NCBI GenBank assembly: GCA_017535725.1
Contig: JAFXTO010000029.1
Span: forward strand, 1-61,998
Direction of reading: 5' to 3'
From: Bacteroidaceae bacterium
Lineage (GTDB): Bacteria; Bacteroidota; Bacteroidia; Bacteroidales; Bacteroidaceae
DNA: 61,998 nt
Shown here: positions 53,037 to 61,411 of the stretch, piece after piece
Numbering within the stretch: position 1 is the stretch's first letter
Layout of the letters: each line of letters begins with the position of its first letter
The notes under the pieces: generated by a model
Database searches by the model: none
Seen by the model: only the letters and a program-made list of their open reading frames with translations
What the model was told of the DNA's origin: nothing
Program-made: the position numbers and the translations under genes

Positions 53037-53067
53037 TTTGTTAATACAATAAAAACCACTACTTTTG
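53037..53067 (+). promoter_or_regulatory. Full promoter TTTG-N19-TACTTTTG
   Basis: TTTG at 53037-53040 and TACTTTTG at 53060-53067 are spaced by exactly 19 bases, the Bacteroidetes consensus. The ATG at 53076 follows by eight bases. This is the best-matching promoter in the window and should drive the DUF177-rpmF-fabH-era-der cluster. Confidence 0.75.
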
Positions 53068-53075
53068 CCGCCCGT

Positions 53076-53612
53076 ATGGACACAAAAGAACTATTCAAGG
53101 TTGATTTCCGGGACCTCGACGAGGGTGAACTGACCCGCACGTGGGAACTCGATGATACCTTCTTTGGTGCCCTCGACGAACAGGAAATCGAGCACGGAAG
53201 GCTCACAGCCACGCTTCGGGTGATAAAGAAGGCTGCCGGCTTCCGACTCGTAATCCACGCCATAGGAAACGTGGAGATTCCGTGTGACCGCTGCCTCGGA
53301 CCGATGTCTCAACCCATCGAGGCCGAGGATGAGATAGAAGTCCGCTTGGGCGAGACTTTCGAAGACGATGGCGATTGCATCACACTACCTCAGGACAGAC
53401 CTGTCCTCGACGTAGCCTGGAATCTCTACGAGACCATAGCGCTGGCCATACCCATCTTCCACACGCATCCCGATGGGGAGTGCCTGATGGATGTCAGCCA
53501 GTATCTCGTTGCAGACGACGAACCCGTCGGCGGCGAAAGCGAAGGCGATGCAACCGAACAGCCCACCGATTCCCGCTGGGAAGCGCTCAGGGCGTTGCTT
53601 GATAAACAGTAA
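53076..53612 (+). CDS. DUF177/YceD family protein
   Basis: The 178-aa acidic protein (MDTKELFKVDFRDLDEGELT) has the DUF177 core CDRCLGPMSQPIEAEDEIEV and a C-terminal acidic stretch. DUF177 (YceD) is nearly always encoded directly before rpmF, as here, and has been linked to 23S rRNA processing in some bacteria and plants. The start at 53076 fits the promoter eight bases upstream. Confidence 0.9.
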   Translation: MDTKELFKVDFRDLDEGELTRTWELDDTFFGALDEQEIEHGRLTATLRVIKKAAGFRLVIHAIGNVEIPCDRCLGPMSQPIEAEDEIEVRLGETFEDDGDCITLPQDRPVLDVAWNLYETIALAIPIFHTHPDGECLMDVSQYLVADDEPVGGESEGDATEQPTDSRWEALRALLDKQ

Positions 53613-53655
53613 TTTGCAAATCGAAAAATATAAAATAAATAAATCGTAAATCAAA

Positions 53656-53838
53656 ATGGCACATCCTAAAAGAAGACAATCCAAGACACGTACGCTCAAG
53701 CGCCGCACCCATGACAAGGCAGTAGCACCCGCTCTGGCCGTTTGCCCCAACTGTGGTGAGTTCCACATCTACCATACCGTTTGCCCCGCCTGCGGTTACT
53801 ATCGTGGAAAGGTCGCTATCGAGAAAGAAGAAGCGTAA
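53656..53838 (+). CDS. rpmF: 50S ribosomal protein L32
   Basis: The 60-aa basic protein begins MAHPKRRQSKTRTLKRRTHD and has two zinc-binding CxxC pairs (VCPNCGEFH and VCPACGYYRGK). This is typical L32 with the zinc ribbon intact. It follows DUF177 by 43 bases. Its 3' flank begins an 8-bp TTGAAAAG repeat at once. Confidence 0.97.
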   Translation: MAHPKRRQSKTRTLKRRTHDKAVAPALAVCPNCGEFHIYHTVCPACGYYRGKVAIEKEEA

Positions 53839-53841
53839 CCC

Positions 53842-53947
53842 TTGAAAAGATTGAAAGGTTGAGGAGTTGAAAAGTTGAAAGGGACCTATGCAGGTAATCC
53901 ATCTGGCAAGGTGACCTTCAACGTTTCAACTTTTCAACCTTTCAACA
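53842..53947. repeat. Inverted TTGAAAAG-type arrays, rpmF|fabH junction
   Basis: Five 8-base units (TTGAAAAG, TTGAAAGG, TTGAGGAG) at 53842-53882 are mirrored by TTCAACGTTTCAACTTTTCA and ACCTTTCAAC at 53917-53946. The fabH start at 53962 is 15 bases beyond. The transcript could fold into a long purine:pyrimidine stem between the two genes. Confidence 0.82.
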
Positions 53948-53961
53948 TAAACCCGACCTTT

Positions 53962-54960
53962 ATGGAAAAACTTCATGCCATCATCACGGGTGTGGGAGGT
54001 TATGTTCCAGACTACATCCTGACCAATGATGAACTTAGTCGGATGGTAGATACTTCCGATGAGTGGATAATGACGCGCATCGGCGTCAAGGAACGCCGTA
54101 TCCTCAATGAGGAAGGCTTGGGAACCAGCTACATGGCTCGCAAAGCTGTGAAGCAGCTATTGGAGAAGACAGGTACCGACCCATTGAGCATCGATGCTGT
54201 CATTTGCTCCACCTCCACGGCAGACTACCACTTCCCCTCCACCGCCAGCATCGTGCTGGGCAAGTGCGGAATGACCAACGCCCACGCCTTTGAACTGTCA
54301 GCTGCCTGCTCTGGTTGGCTCTATGCTATGGAACAGGCTGTCTGTATGATTGAGAGCGGACGCTACAAGAAAGTCGTTGTCATCGGTGCTGACAAGATGT
54401 CGAGCGTCCTGGACTTCACCGACCGCCAGACGTGCGCTATCTTTGGCGACGGCGCCGGCGCAACCCTCGTCGAGGGAACCACGGAAGACCTCGGATGGCA
54501 GGACAGCTACCTCCGTACCGACGGCCAGGGACTGCCCTTCCTCTGCCTGAAGGCTGGTGGTTCTGCCACACCACCCTCCTATTTCACCCTGGAGCACAGG
54601 ATGCACTATGTACACCAAGAGGGACGTACCGTCTTCAAGTTTGCTGTCACCAATATGTCAGATGCCTGTGCACGTATAGCAGAGCGCAACGGTCTGACCA
54701 AGGACAACATCGACTGGGTCATTCCCCATCAGGCTAACATCCGTATCATCGAGGCTGTAGCCAAGCGGCTGGAACTGCCCATGGAGAAAATCATGGTGAA
54801 TATCCAGAGGTATGGCAACACCTCCAGCGGTACCCTGCCTCTTGCCCTGTGGGACTACGAAAAGCAGCTCAAGAAAGGCGACAACCTCATCTTCACCTCT
54901 TTCGGTGCAGGATTTACCTGGGGAGCAGCCTACATGAAATGGGGCTACGACGGAAAGTAA
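53962..54960 (+). CDS. fabH: 3-oxoacyl-[ACP] synthase III
   Basis: FabH starts fatty acid synthesis by condensing acyl-CoA with malonyl-ACP. The start at 53962 (MEKLHAIITGVGGYVPDYIL) matches the family; the longer frame from 53875 runs through the repeat. The catalytic triad is Cys116 (SAACSGW), the histidine in IPHQANIRI and the asparagine in GNTSSGTLP. The 332-aa length is typical. It is followed one base later by era. Confidence 0.96.
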   Translation: MEKLHAIITGVGGYVPDYILTNDELSRMVDTSDEWIMTRIGVKERRILNEEGLGTSYMARKAVKQLLEKTGTDPLSIDAVICSTSTADYHFPSTASIVLGKCGMTNAHAFELSAACSGWLYAMEQAVCMIESGRYKKVVVIGADKMSSVLDFTDRQTCAIFGDGAGATLVEGTTEDLGWQDSYLRTDGQGLPFLCLKAGGSATPPSYFTLEHRMHYVHQEGRTVFKFAVTNMSDACARIAERNGLTKDNIDWVIPHQANIRIIEAVAKRLELPMEKIMVNIQRYGNTSSGTLPLALWDYEKQLKKGDNLIFTSFGAGFTWGAAYMKWGYDGK

Positions 54961-54961
54961 T

Positions 54962-55843
54962 ATGCACAAGTCTGGCTTCGTCAATATCGTCGGCAACCCG
55001 AACGTCGGCAAGAGCACGCTCATGAACCTCCTCGTGGGCGAGCGTATCTCCATTGCCACCTTCAAGGCGCAGACCACGCGCCATCGCATCATGGGTATCT
55101 TGAATACCCCTGAGATGCAAATCTGTTTCTCCGACACTCCTGGTGTCCTGAAGCCGAACTACAAACTACAGGAGCAGATGCTTCACTTCTCTGAGGAAGC
55201 CTTGGAGGACGCTGATATTCTGCTCTATGTAACAGATATGGTCGAGACGCCCGATAAGAATGCAGACTTCTTGCAAAAAGTACAAAACCTGCAGGTTCCC
55301 ATCCTGGTGCTCATCAATAAGATAGACCTCAGTGATCAGCAGTCGCTGACGCAGAAAGTCGAGGAATGGCACGAAGTGCTGCCCTCGGCAGAGATTTATC
55401 CCATCTCAGCTCTCCACCGCTTCGGCGTTGATCAGGTGCTTGCTCGTATTCGGGAACTGCTGCCGGAGTCGCCTGCCTACTTCGACAAAGACACGTGGAC
55501 CGACAAGCCTGCGCGCTTCTTCGTAACCGAGATTATCCGCGAGAAGATACTCCTATATTATAATAAGGAGATACCCTATTCCGTGGAGGCTGTTGTCGAG
55601 AGCTTCAAGGAGACCGATGACCTCATCCGTATAGAGGCTGTCATCTACGTGGAGCGTGAGTCTCAGAAAGGCATCATCATCGGACACCAGGGCGTGGCCC
55701 TCAAGCGCGTCAGTTCCGAGGCTCGTCGTGAGCTCGAACGCTTCTTCGGCAAGAAAATCTACCTCCAATGCTTCGTCAAAGTCGATAAGGACTGGCGCAA
55801 CTCCGAACGCGCCATGAAGCAGTACGGGTACGATCTGGAATAA
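54962..55843 (+). CDS. era: GTPase Era
   Basis: Era binds the 3' end of 16S rRNA and assists 30S assembly. The GTPase motifs are GNPNVGKST (11-19), the switch II DTPGV, NKIDL and the SALHRFGVD G5 region. The C-terminal KH domain shows VIYVERESQKGIIIGHQGVA. The 293-aa length is normal. It lies two bases after fabH and ends just before a palindromic element pair. Confidence 0.96.
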   Translation: MHKSGFVNIVGNPNVGKSTLMNLLVGERISIATFKAQTTRHRIMGILNTPEMQICFSDTPGVLKPNYKLQEQMLHFSEEALEDADILLYVTDMVETPDKNADFLQKVQNLQVPILVLINKIDLSDQQSLTQKVEEWHEVLPSAEIYPISALHRFGVDQVLARIRELLPESPAYFDKDTWTDKPARFFVTEIIREKILLYYNKEIPYSVEAVVESFKETDDLIRIEAVIYVERESQKGIIIGHQGVALKRVSSEARRELERFFGKKIYLQCFVKVDKDWRNSERAMKQYGYDLE

Positions 55844-55847
55844 CGGG

Positions 55848-55964
55848 CCCAGCCCCCGCCCTCCCTGTGAGGGAGGGAGTGGATACCAAACAAGAAATGA
55901 ATATTAAATAACCATTAGCAAAAGTGTCCGCTCCCTCCCTCACAGGGAGGGCAGGGAGTGGGTC
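55848..55964. repeat. Paired palindromic element, era|der junction
   Basis: Copies at 55848-55882 and 55928-55964 are inverted and share CCCTCCCTGTGAGGGAGGGA. The left copy starts 5 bases after the era stop and the right copy ends 10 bases before the der ATG, so the pair exactly fills the intergenic space. A GTG at 55924 would read the right copy as [13 protein letters not shown] in frame with der. Confidence 0.92.
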
Positions 55965-55974
55965 TATTCTTCTT

Positions 55975-57282
55975 ATGCTCGTAGCCATCGTCGGACGCCC
56001 CAATGTGGGCAAATCCACTCTCTTCAACCGCCTGACCAACACCCGCCATGCCATCGTCTCGGACGAAGCCGGCACCACGCGCGACCGCCAGTACGGCAAG
56101 TGCGAGTGGGTAGGCCGCGAATTCTCTGTCGTAGACACTGGCGGCTGGGTTGTCAACAGCGATGACATTTTCGAGGAAGAAATCCGCAAGCAGGTCACCC
56201 TCGCTACGGAGGAGGCCGATGTCATCCTCTTCCTCGTGGATATCAACACGGGCGTCACGGACCTCGATGAGGCAGTGGCTGCCATCCTGCGACGGTCCAC
56301 CAAGCCCGTAATCCTCGTAGCCAACAAGACCGATAACAACGACCAGCAATGGCAGTCCGCAGAATTCTACACGCTGGGACTTGGCGACCCGTTCTGCATC
56401 TCGTCCGCCACGGGCAGTGGTACCGGCGACCTCTTGGATCTGGTGCTCCAGAAACTGCCGCAGACAGATGAGGTTCAGGAAGAGTTGGACCTCCCCCGCA
56501 TCGCGGTCGTCGGACGACCCAATGTAGGCAAGTCCAGTCTCACCAATGCCTTCATCGGCGAAGAACGCCACATCGTCACCGATATCGCCGGCACCACCCG
56601 CGACAGTATCTACACCCGCTACCAGAAGTTTGGCTTTGACTTCCTGCTCGTGGACACCGCCGGCATCCGCCGCAAGGCCCGTGTCAGCGAGGACTTGGAG
56701 TTCTACAGCGTCATGCGCAGCATCCGCGCCATTGAGAACTCCGATGTCTGCATCCTCATGCTGGATGCCACACGCGGTATCGAGGCTCAGGACCTGAGCA
56801 TTTTCCAGATTATCCAGCGTAACCAGAAGGGACTGGTTGTCGTTGTCAACAAGTGGGATCTTGTTGAGGATAAGTCCACGACGGCCATCAAGTATTTCGA
56901 GGACACCATCCGCGAACGCATGGCGCCCTTCACCGACTTCGAAATCATCTTTGCCTCCGCGCTCACCAAGCAGCGTATCTTCAAGGTCCTCGAGACCGCC
57001 GCTGCCGTGGACAAGCACCGTCGCGCTCGTGTGGGGACGACCAAGCTGAATCAGGAGATGTTACCGCTCATCGAGGCATATCCCCCGCCATCCATGAAGG
57101 GTAAGTACATCAAGATTAAGTACTGCGCCCAGTTACCTGACACGCGCATCCCCAGCTTTGTCTTCTACGCCAACCTGCCGCAGTACGTGAAGGAGCCATA
57201 CCGCCGCTTCCTGGAAAATAAGATTCGCGAACGCTGGAACTTCAGTGGTACGCCTATCAATATCTTCATTCGTCAGAAATAA
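55975..57282 (+). CDS. der: Ribosome biogenesis GTPase Der (EngA)
   Basis: Der has two GTPase domains and aids 50S assembly. Both G1 loops are present: [10 protein letters not shown] (6-15) and [10 protein letters not shown] (about 179-188). DEAGTTRDR and DIAGTTRDS are the paired switch motifs, and NKTD and NKWD the paired G4 motifs. The C-terminal KH-like domain contains [21 protein letters not shown] use the ATG at 55975 (435 aa, the usual length) rather than an in-frame GTG at 55924 that lies in a repeat element. Confidence 0.96.
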   Translation: MLVAIVGRPNVGKSTLFNRLTNTRHAIVSDEAGTTRDRQYGKCEWVGREFSVVDTGGWVVNSDDIFEEEIRKQVTLATEEADVILFLVDINTGVTDLDEAVAAILRRSTKPVILVANKTDNNDQQWQSAEFYTLGLGDPFCISSATGSGTGDLLDLVLQKLPQTDEVQEELDLPRIAVVGRPNVGKSSLTNAFIGEERHIVTDIAGTTRDSIYTRYQKFGFDFLLVDTAGIRRKARVSEDLEFYSVMRSIRAIENSDVCILMLDATRGIEAQDLSIFQIIQRNQKGLVVVVNKWDLVEDKSTTAIKYFEDTIRERMAPFTDFEIIFASALTKQRIFKVLETAAAVDKHRRARVGTTKLNQEMLPLIEAYPPPSMKGKYIKIKYCAQLPDTRIPSFVFYANLPQYVKEPYRRFLENKIRERWNFSGTPINIFIRQK

Positions 57283-57360
57283 ACCTGTTCAAAAAGGCTT
57301 TTTTTTCAGCCCTCGGACAACATTTTCACAAATATATTTCGGTTTCTGACGGAAAATGAG

Positions 57361-57368
57361 TATTTTTG
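57361..57368 (+). promoter_or_regulatory. -7 box TATTTTTG for the carboxyltransferase gene
   Basis: TATTTTTGCCGTCG lies 33 bases before the ATG at 57402. A near -33 TTTC at 57337-57340 is 20 bases upstream. Confidence 0.55.
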
Positions 57369-57401
57369 CCGTCGAAAACACGCACCAATACACCAATAGT
57401 T

Positions 57402-59186
57402 ATGAAGAAAAGAATACAATTCAGCCTCGTCTACCGCGATATGTGGCAGAGTTCCGGCAAGTTCCAGCCCCGTAAGGATCAATTGGAACGTATCGCGCCC
57501 GTCATCATCGACATGGGTGTCTTCGACCGTGTGGAAACCAATGGTGGAGCCTTTGAGCAGGTGAACCTCCTTGCTGGCGAGAACCCCAACGCTGCCGTGC
57601 GCGCCTTCTGCAAGCCCTTCAACCAGGTGGGCATCAAGACCCACATGCTCGACCGTGGCCTCAACGCACTCCGCATGTATCCCGTGCCCGACGATGTGCG
57701 CGAACTGCAATATAAGGTGAAGCACGCTCAGGGTGTGGACATCCCCCGTATCTTCTGCGGCCTCAACGACGTCCGCAACATCATCCCCTCCGTCAAGTGG
57801 GCCAAGGCTGCTGGCATGACCCCGCAGGCCACCCTCTGCATCACCACCTCCCCCGTACACACCGTGGAATACTACTCCGAGATTGCCGACCAGGTCATCG
57901 CCGCCGGTGCGGAGGAGATTTGCCTCAAGGATATGGCAGGTATTGGTCAGCCTGCACTCCTCGGAGCGCTCACCAAGGCCATCAAGACCAAACACCCCGA
58001 TGTCATCATCCAGTACCACGGCCACAGCGGTCCCGGACTCTCCATGGCCAGCATCCTCGAAGTCTGCAACAACGGTGCCGACGTGATTGATACCGCCATC
58101 GAGCCTCTCTCCTGGGGTAAGGTGCATCCCGATATCATCTCCGTGCAGTCCATGCTGAAGAACGAGGGCTTCGAGGTCAAGGAAATCAATATGAACGCCT
58201 ACATGCAGGCACGCTCCCTCACCCAGGAATTCATCGACGACTGGCTCGGCTACTTCATCAACCCGGGCAACAAGCACATGTCCTCCCTCCTGCTCGGTTG
58301 CGGACTGCCTGGCGGCATGATGGGCTCCATGATGGCCGACCTCGCTGGCATCCACGGTGTCATCAACAACACGCTGAAGGCTAAGGGCGAACCCGAGCTC
58401 ACCACCGACGAAATCCTGGTCAAGCTCTTCGACGAGGTGGCGTACGTATGGCCGCGCGTTGGTTATCCTCCATTGGTGACTCCCTTCTCGCAGTACGTCA
58501 AGAACATCGCTCTGATGAACCTGCTCACCATCGCACAGGGCAAGGGACGCTTCGTCATGATGGACGATTCCATGTGGGGCATGATTCTCGGCAAGAGTGG
58601 TAAGATTCCTGGCACCATTGATCCCGAACTCGTGGAACTCGCCAAGAAGCAAGGCCGCGAATTTACCGACGCCGACCCCCACACCCTGCTCAAGAATGCC
58701 CTTCCCGACTTCATCAAGGAGATGGAGGAAAATGGATGGGACCGTGGACAGGACGACGAAGAACTCTACGAACTGGCCATGCACCCCGAGCAGTACCGCA
58801 ACTACAAGAGTGGACAGGCCAAGAAGAACTTCCTCGCCGACCTACAGAAGGCAAAGGACGCCAAGCTGCAGGCAGCAGCAGGCCCCAAGCTCTCCGTCGA
58901 GGAACTCTCCGCCTTCAAGCACGCCAAGGCCGACGCCATCACAGCACCTTCCAACGGACAGATCTTCTTCGAGATTTCCGGCGATGCAGGTGTCATGCGT
59001 TGCGCAGAGCCTGCTATTGGTACCACCTACGCCGAAGGTGACTTCTTCTGCTACATCCAGACACCTTGGGGACAGACCCTGCCCATCAACGCAGCACTCG
59101 GTGGCAAGCTGGTGGACGTCGCCGTTCACCAGGGTCAGAAAGTCCTCAAGGGACAGACCATCGGATGGCTGGAAAGGGACGCTAAG
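57402..59186 (+). CDS. Oxaloacetate decarboxylase alpha / pyruvate carboxylase B-type carboxyltransferase
   Basis: The start at 57402 gives MKKRIQFSLVYRDMWQSSGK and 595 aa, followed by TAG; the coding part ends at 59186 and the stop at 59189. The HMGL-like TIM barrel includes GGAFEQVN, MLDRGLNALRMYPVPDDV, EEICLKDMAGIGQPA and QYHGHSGPGLSMAS, followed by the carboxylase-conserved domain (SSLLLGCGLPGGMMGSMMAD; WPRVGYPPLVTPFSQYV). The C-terminal biotinyl-type fold is present (about 530-595), but where biotin carriers have AMKM it reads YIQTPWGQ (551-558), so the biotin lysine is missing. It may act with a separate biotin carrier. No partner subunit is adjacent. Confidence 0.9.
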
Positions 59187-59221
59187 TAGTATCCGCCCGA
59201 TTTCCTGATTGAATAATAAGT

Positions 59222-59265
59222 AGGTGTACATGATTGCATGGTCAATCATGTACACCTCTTTTTTT
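59222..59265 (+). terminator. Rho-independent terminator after the carboxyltransferase gene
   Basis: AGGTGTACATGATTG (59222-59236) pairs perfectly with CAATCATGTACACCT (59243-59257) and is followed by CTTTTTTTTG. Confidence 0.92.
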
Positions 59266-59353
59266 GTTGTCTTTGCGCAACATTTTTATTGCAAAGTAAC
59301 CGATTAAGGCAATTTTTCTTGTGTTTTTCTTGCAGCATTAAGAAGTTTGACGT

Positions 59354-59361
59354 ACCTTTGC
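59354..59361 (+). promoter_or_regulatory. -7 box TACCTTTG for the AAA ATPase gene
   Basis: GTACCTTTGCACTGC matches the extended box seen at asd and the antiporter. The ATG at 59425 follows by 63 bases. Confidence 0.55.
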
Positions 59362-59424
59362 ACTGCATAAAAGCTGCTGCGTAATTCCCGCTGCATAATT
59401 TACGTAGTGATAAAGAGGCGTACT

Positions 59425-60564
59425 ATGGATAAAAGAAAAAAAAGGAAGATTGCAAATCCGTTTGTATATCAGGGATATGAGAGCCCTGAGTATTTCTTTG
59501 ATCGTACCGTCGAGACGGAGAATATGATTTCTGCGCTGAACAATGGACGCAATATTACGCTCATTTCACCGCGAAAAATTGGGAAAACTGGGCTTATTCA
59601 TCATGTTTTTCATCAGCTAAGATCCAAGGAAAAGGATGCAATTTGCATCTATATAGACATCTTCTCTACGAAGAATCAGCAGGAGTTCATTGAAATGCTG
59701 GCCAGGGCCATCATCGAGGATGCCCTGGAGCGGGAGAAGTCCTTTGCCAGCAAGGTACTCGACTTCTTCAAGGCGTTGCGCCCGACACTGTCACCAGACT
59801 TGTTGACGGGAGCCCCTACCGTGTCGCTGACTGTGGTGCCTGTTCAAGCCGAACAGACGTTGAAAAGTCTGCTGATGCATTTGGAGGGACTCAACAAGCG
59901 TGTCTATCTGGCCATTGACGAATTCCAGCAGATAGCCGAATATCCCGAGACGGGCACTGAAGCCCTGCTGCGATCGTACATCCAGTTCTTACACAACGTG
60001 CATTTCGTCTTCTCTGGCAGCAAGAAGCACCTGATGGTGGAGATGTTCTGCTCACCCAACCGTCCTTTCTATCAGAGCACGCAGTTGATGAATCTGGAGC
60101 CGCTGTTCGAGGAAATCTACTATGATTTTGCCAGCCGTTTCTTCGAAGCCAAGAAAGGTTCGCTGAGCAAAGACATGTTCCATAGCATCTACCAGCGTTT
60201 CGATGGCTACACGTGGTATGTCCAAGCCATTCTGAACCGCCTCTACGAACAAGAGCGGCATGTGGATTCCGAGCGTCAGGTGGCAGAGGCCATCCTGTTC
60301 CTCATCAACACCATGTCCCCTCAGTATCAGACCATCACCTCCTTTCTCACCACCAATCAATACAATCTGCTGAAAGCCATTGCTGATGCCGATGTTGTGG
60401 CGCAACCGCTGAGTAATGATTTCATCCAGCGGTATAACCTCCCCGGCGTCAGTAGCGTCAAGACGGCTTTGAGTGCGCTGGCAGACAAAGATCTCATCTA
60501 TCTCACGCCAAATGGATACATCGTCTATGACCGCTTCTTAGATCTTTGGCTCAAGAGATTATAG
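59425..60564 (+). CDS. AAA/STAND-type ATPase, PF01637-like
   Basis: The 379-aa protein belongs to the archaeal-type ATPase family found widely in Bacteroidetes. It starts NPFVYQGYESPEYFFDRTVE, the usual lead-in to the P-loop. Walker A is SPRKIGKTGLI, which keeps GKT but lacks the usual first glycine; this is common in the family. Walker B is VYLAIDEFQQIAEYP, the sensor is FVFSGSKKHLM, and EEIYYDFASRFF and FDGYTWYVQAILNRL follow. A C-terminal winged helix (NQYNLLKAIADADVVAQPLS, SSVKTALSALADKDLI) closes it. No partner gene is adjacent. The ATG at 59425 is preferred to a GTG at 59407. Function unknown. Confidence 0.82.
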   Translation: MDKRKKRKIANPFVYQGYESPEYFFDRTVETENMISALNNGRNITLISPRKIGKTGLIHHVFHQLRSKEKDAICIYIDIFSTKNQQEFIEMLARAIIEDALEREKSFASKVLDFFKALRPTLSPDLLTGAPTVSLTVVPVQAEQTLKSLLMHLEGLNKRVYLAIDEFQQIAEYPETGTEALLRSYIQFLHNVHFVFSGSKKHLMVEMFCSPNRPFYQSTQLMNLEPLFEEIYYDFASRFFEAKKGSLSKDMFHSIYQRFDGYTWYVQAILNRLYEQERHVDSERQVAEAILFLINTMSPQYQTITSFLTTNQYNLLKAIADADVVAQPLSNDFIQRYNLPGVSSVKTALSALADKDLIYLTPNGYIVYDRFLDLWLKRL

Positions 60565-60576
60565 GGATGCATTGTG

Positions 60577-60707
60577 CTCTCGCGCGTGCGCGCGGGCACG
60601 AAAACACTGAAAAACTCGTCACTTCGTCACATTCTGGTATAATCTATTGTTTTAAAGTGAAATAAACTGTGACGAAGGCCGTGACGGGGTGTGACGAAGT
60701 GACGAAT
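60577..60707 (+). repeat. CGTCAC foldback element, copy B
   Basis: CGCGCGTGCGCGCGGGCACG is followed by CGTCACTTCGTCACA, a spacer, and CGTGACGGGGTGTGACGAAG. About 40 bases around the left arm are nearly identical to copy A at 20691, while the spacer diverges. It begins 12 bases after the ATPase stop. Confidence 0.85.
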
Positions 60708-60764
60708 TCAAGAATGACCCCACGAATTTTACATAAATTCCACGCGGTGGCCTCTGCGAATCTT

Positions 60765-60914
60765 TCATTTCACCACTGCCTTCCGCACCGTCCCGTCGCT
60801 CATCCGTAGGATGTTCACGCCACGTTGCGACCTCGCCAGCCTATAGCCACTCTCTTCAAGCATCTGCTTGAAATCGTATGCGGTACATTCTGCAATCAGA
60901 CTATTCAAATCCAT
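60765..60914 (-). CDS. Small ORF, likely remnant of an AlbA-type ATP-binding protein N-terminus
   Basis: A 49-codon frame reads MDLNSLIAECTAYDFKQMLE, ESGYRLARSQRGVNILRMSD, then GTVRKAVVK. The first 20 residues match the opening of Bacteroidales AlbA_2/ATP-binding proteins (usually about 400-550 aa). The rest does not continue into that family, so I suspect a truncated gene or a small DNA-binding stub. It is isolated and has no clear promoter. Confidence 0.4.
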   Translation of the reverse strand: MDLNSLIAECTAYDFKQMLEESGYRLARSQRGVNILRMSDGTVRKAVVK

Positions 60915-60969
60915 TTGGTAACTGAACTTATTCAAGTTTCGGAAGTTATGCTACAGCAGTTTATAAGCG

Positions 60970-61155
60970 GCCTGATAGGCCATCAAGCACATAGCCCAGG
61001 GCATCGCCCTGGGGATAAATGCAGCGGTATATGCGCCCTGAAAGGGCAAAAGCTTTCTGGTGTCAGCGCTTTGCCCTTACAGGGCGAAGTTTCCATGACT
61101 TCCCACAATACCCAGGGCGATGCCCTGGGCTGTTGGCTTTTTGGCCTTTCAGGCC
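60970..61155. repeat. Mirror-symmetric array of six hairpins (CAGGGC type)
   Basis: In order: GGCCTGATAGGCC, CCCAGGGCATCGCCCTGGG, GCCCTGAAAGGGC, then GCCCTTACAGGGC, CCCAGGGCGATGCCCTGGG, GGCCTTTCAGGCC. The second three are the first three reversed, so two inverted copies of an 85-base three-hairpin unit face each other. CCCAGGGCATCGCCCTGGG is a motif I recognise as dispersed in Bacteroidales genomes. Confidence 0.85.
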
Positions 61156-61411
61156 ATTCTACACACGTGTTTCATGAGCTTCCGAAGCTTGAATTATGTA
61201 AACTAATTGTGAACATTTACTTATGGTGGGTTCTAAAAATTAGCTTTGAACTGTGCTTTGGCTATTTTTGTGTAGATTTGGTTTCAAGGCCGAAGAGGCG
61301 TAGCGGGCTACGGTTCAAGGCTTTGGAAGCAAAGATGCCAAAAAGAGACAAGCACAGGCGAAGATAATTCATGGTGAATTTAGTAATTATTAGAACACAC
61401 CTTATATAATA
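61156..61411. other. No gene recognised
   Basis: This stretch has AT-rich sequence and a 140-base block from GGTTTCAAGGCCGAAGAGGC to the MPKRDKHRRR-encoding end that has the look of a repeat or decayed element. I could not identify it. Confidence 0.4.

Noticed and set aside
57306-58784. 492-codon frame antisense to the carboxyltransferase gene
   Set aside because: A shadow of a well-conserved enzyme; its His/Val/Gly-rich sequence shows no domain.
60825-61367. 180-codon plus-strand frame over the hairpin array
   Set aside because: It runs through the CAGGGC hairpins, has no domain, and the hairpin symmetry explains the sequence better.
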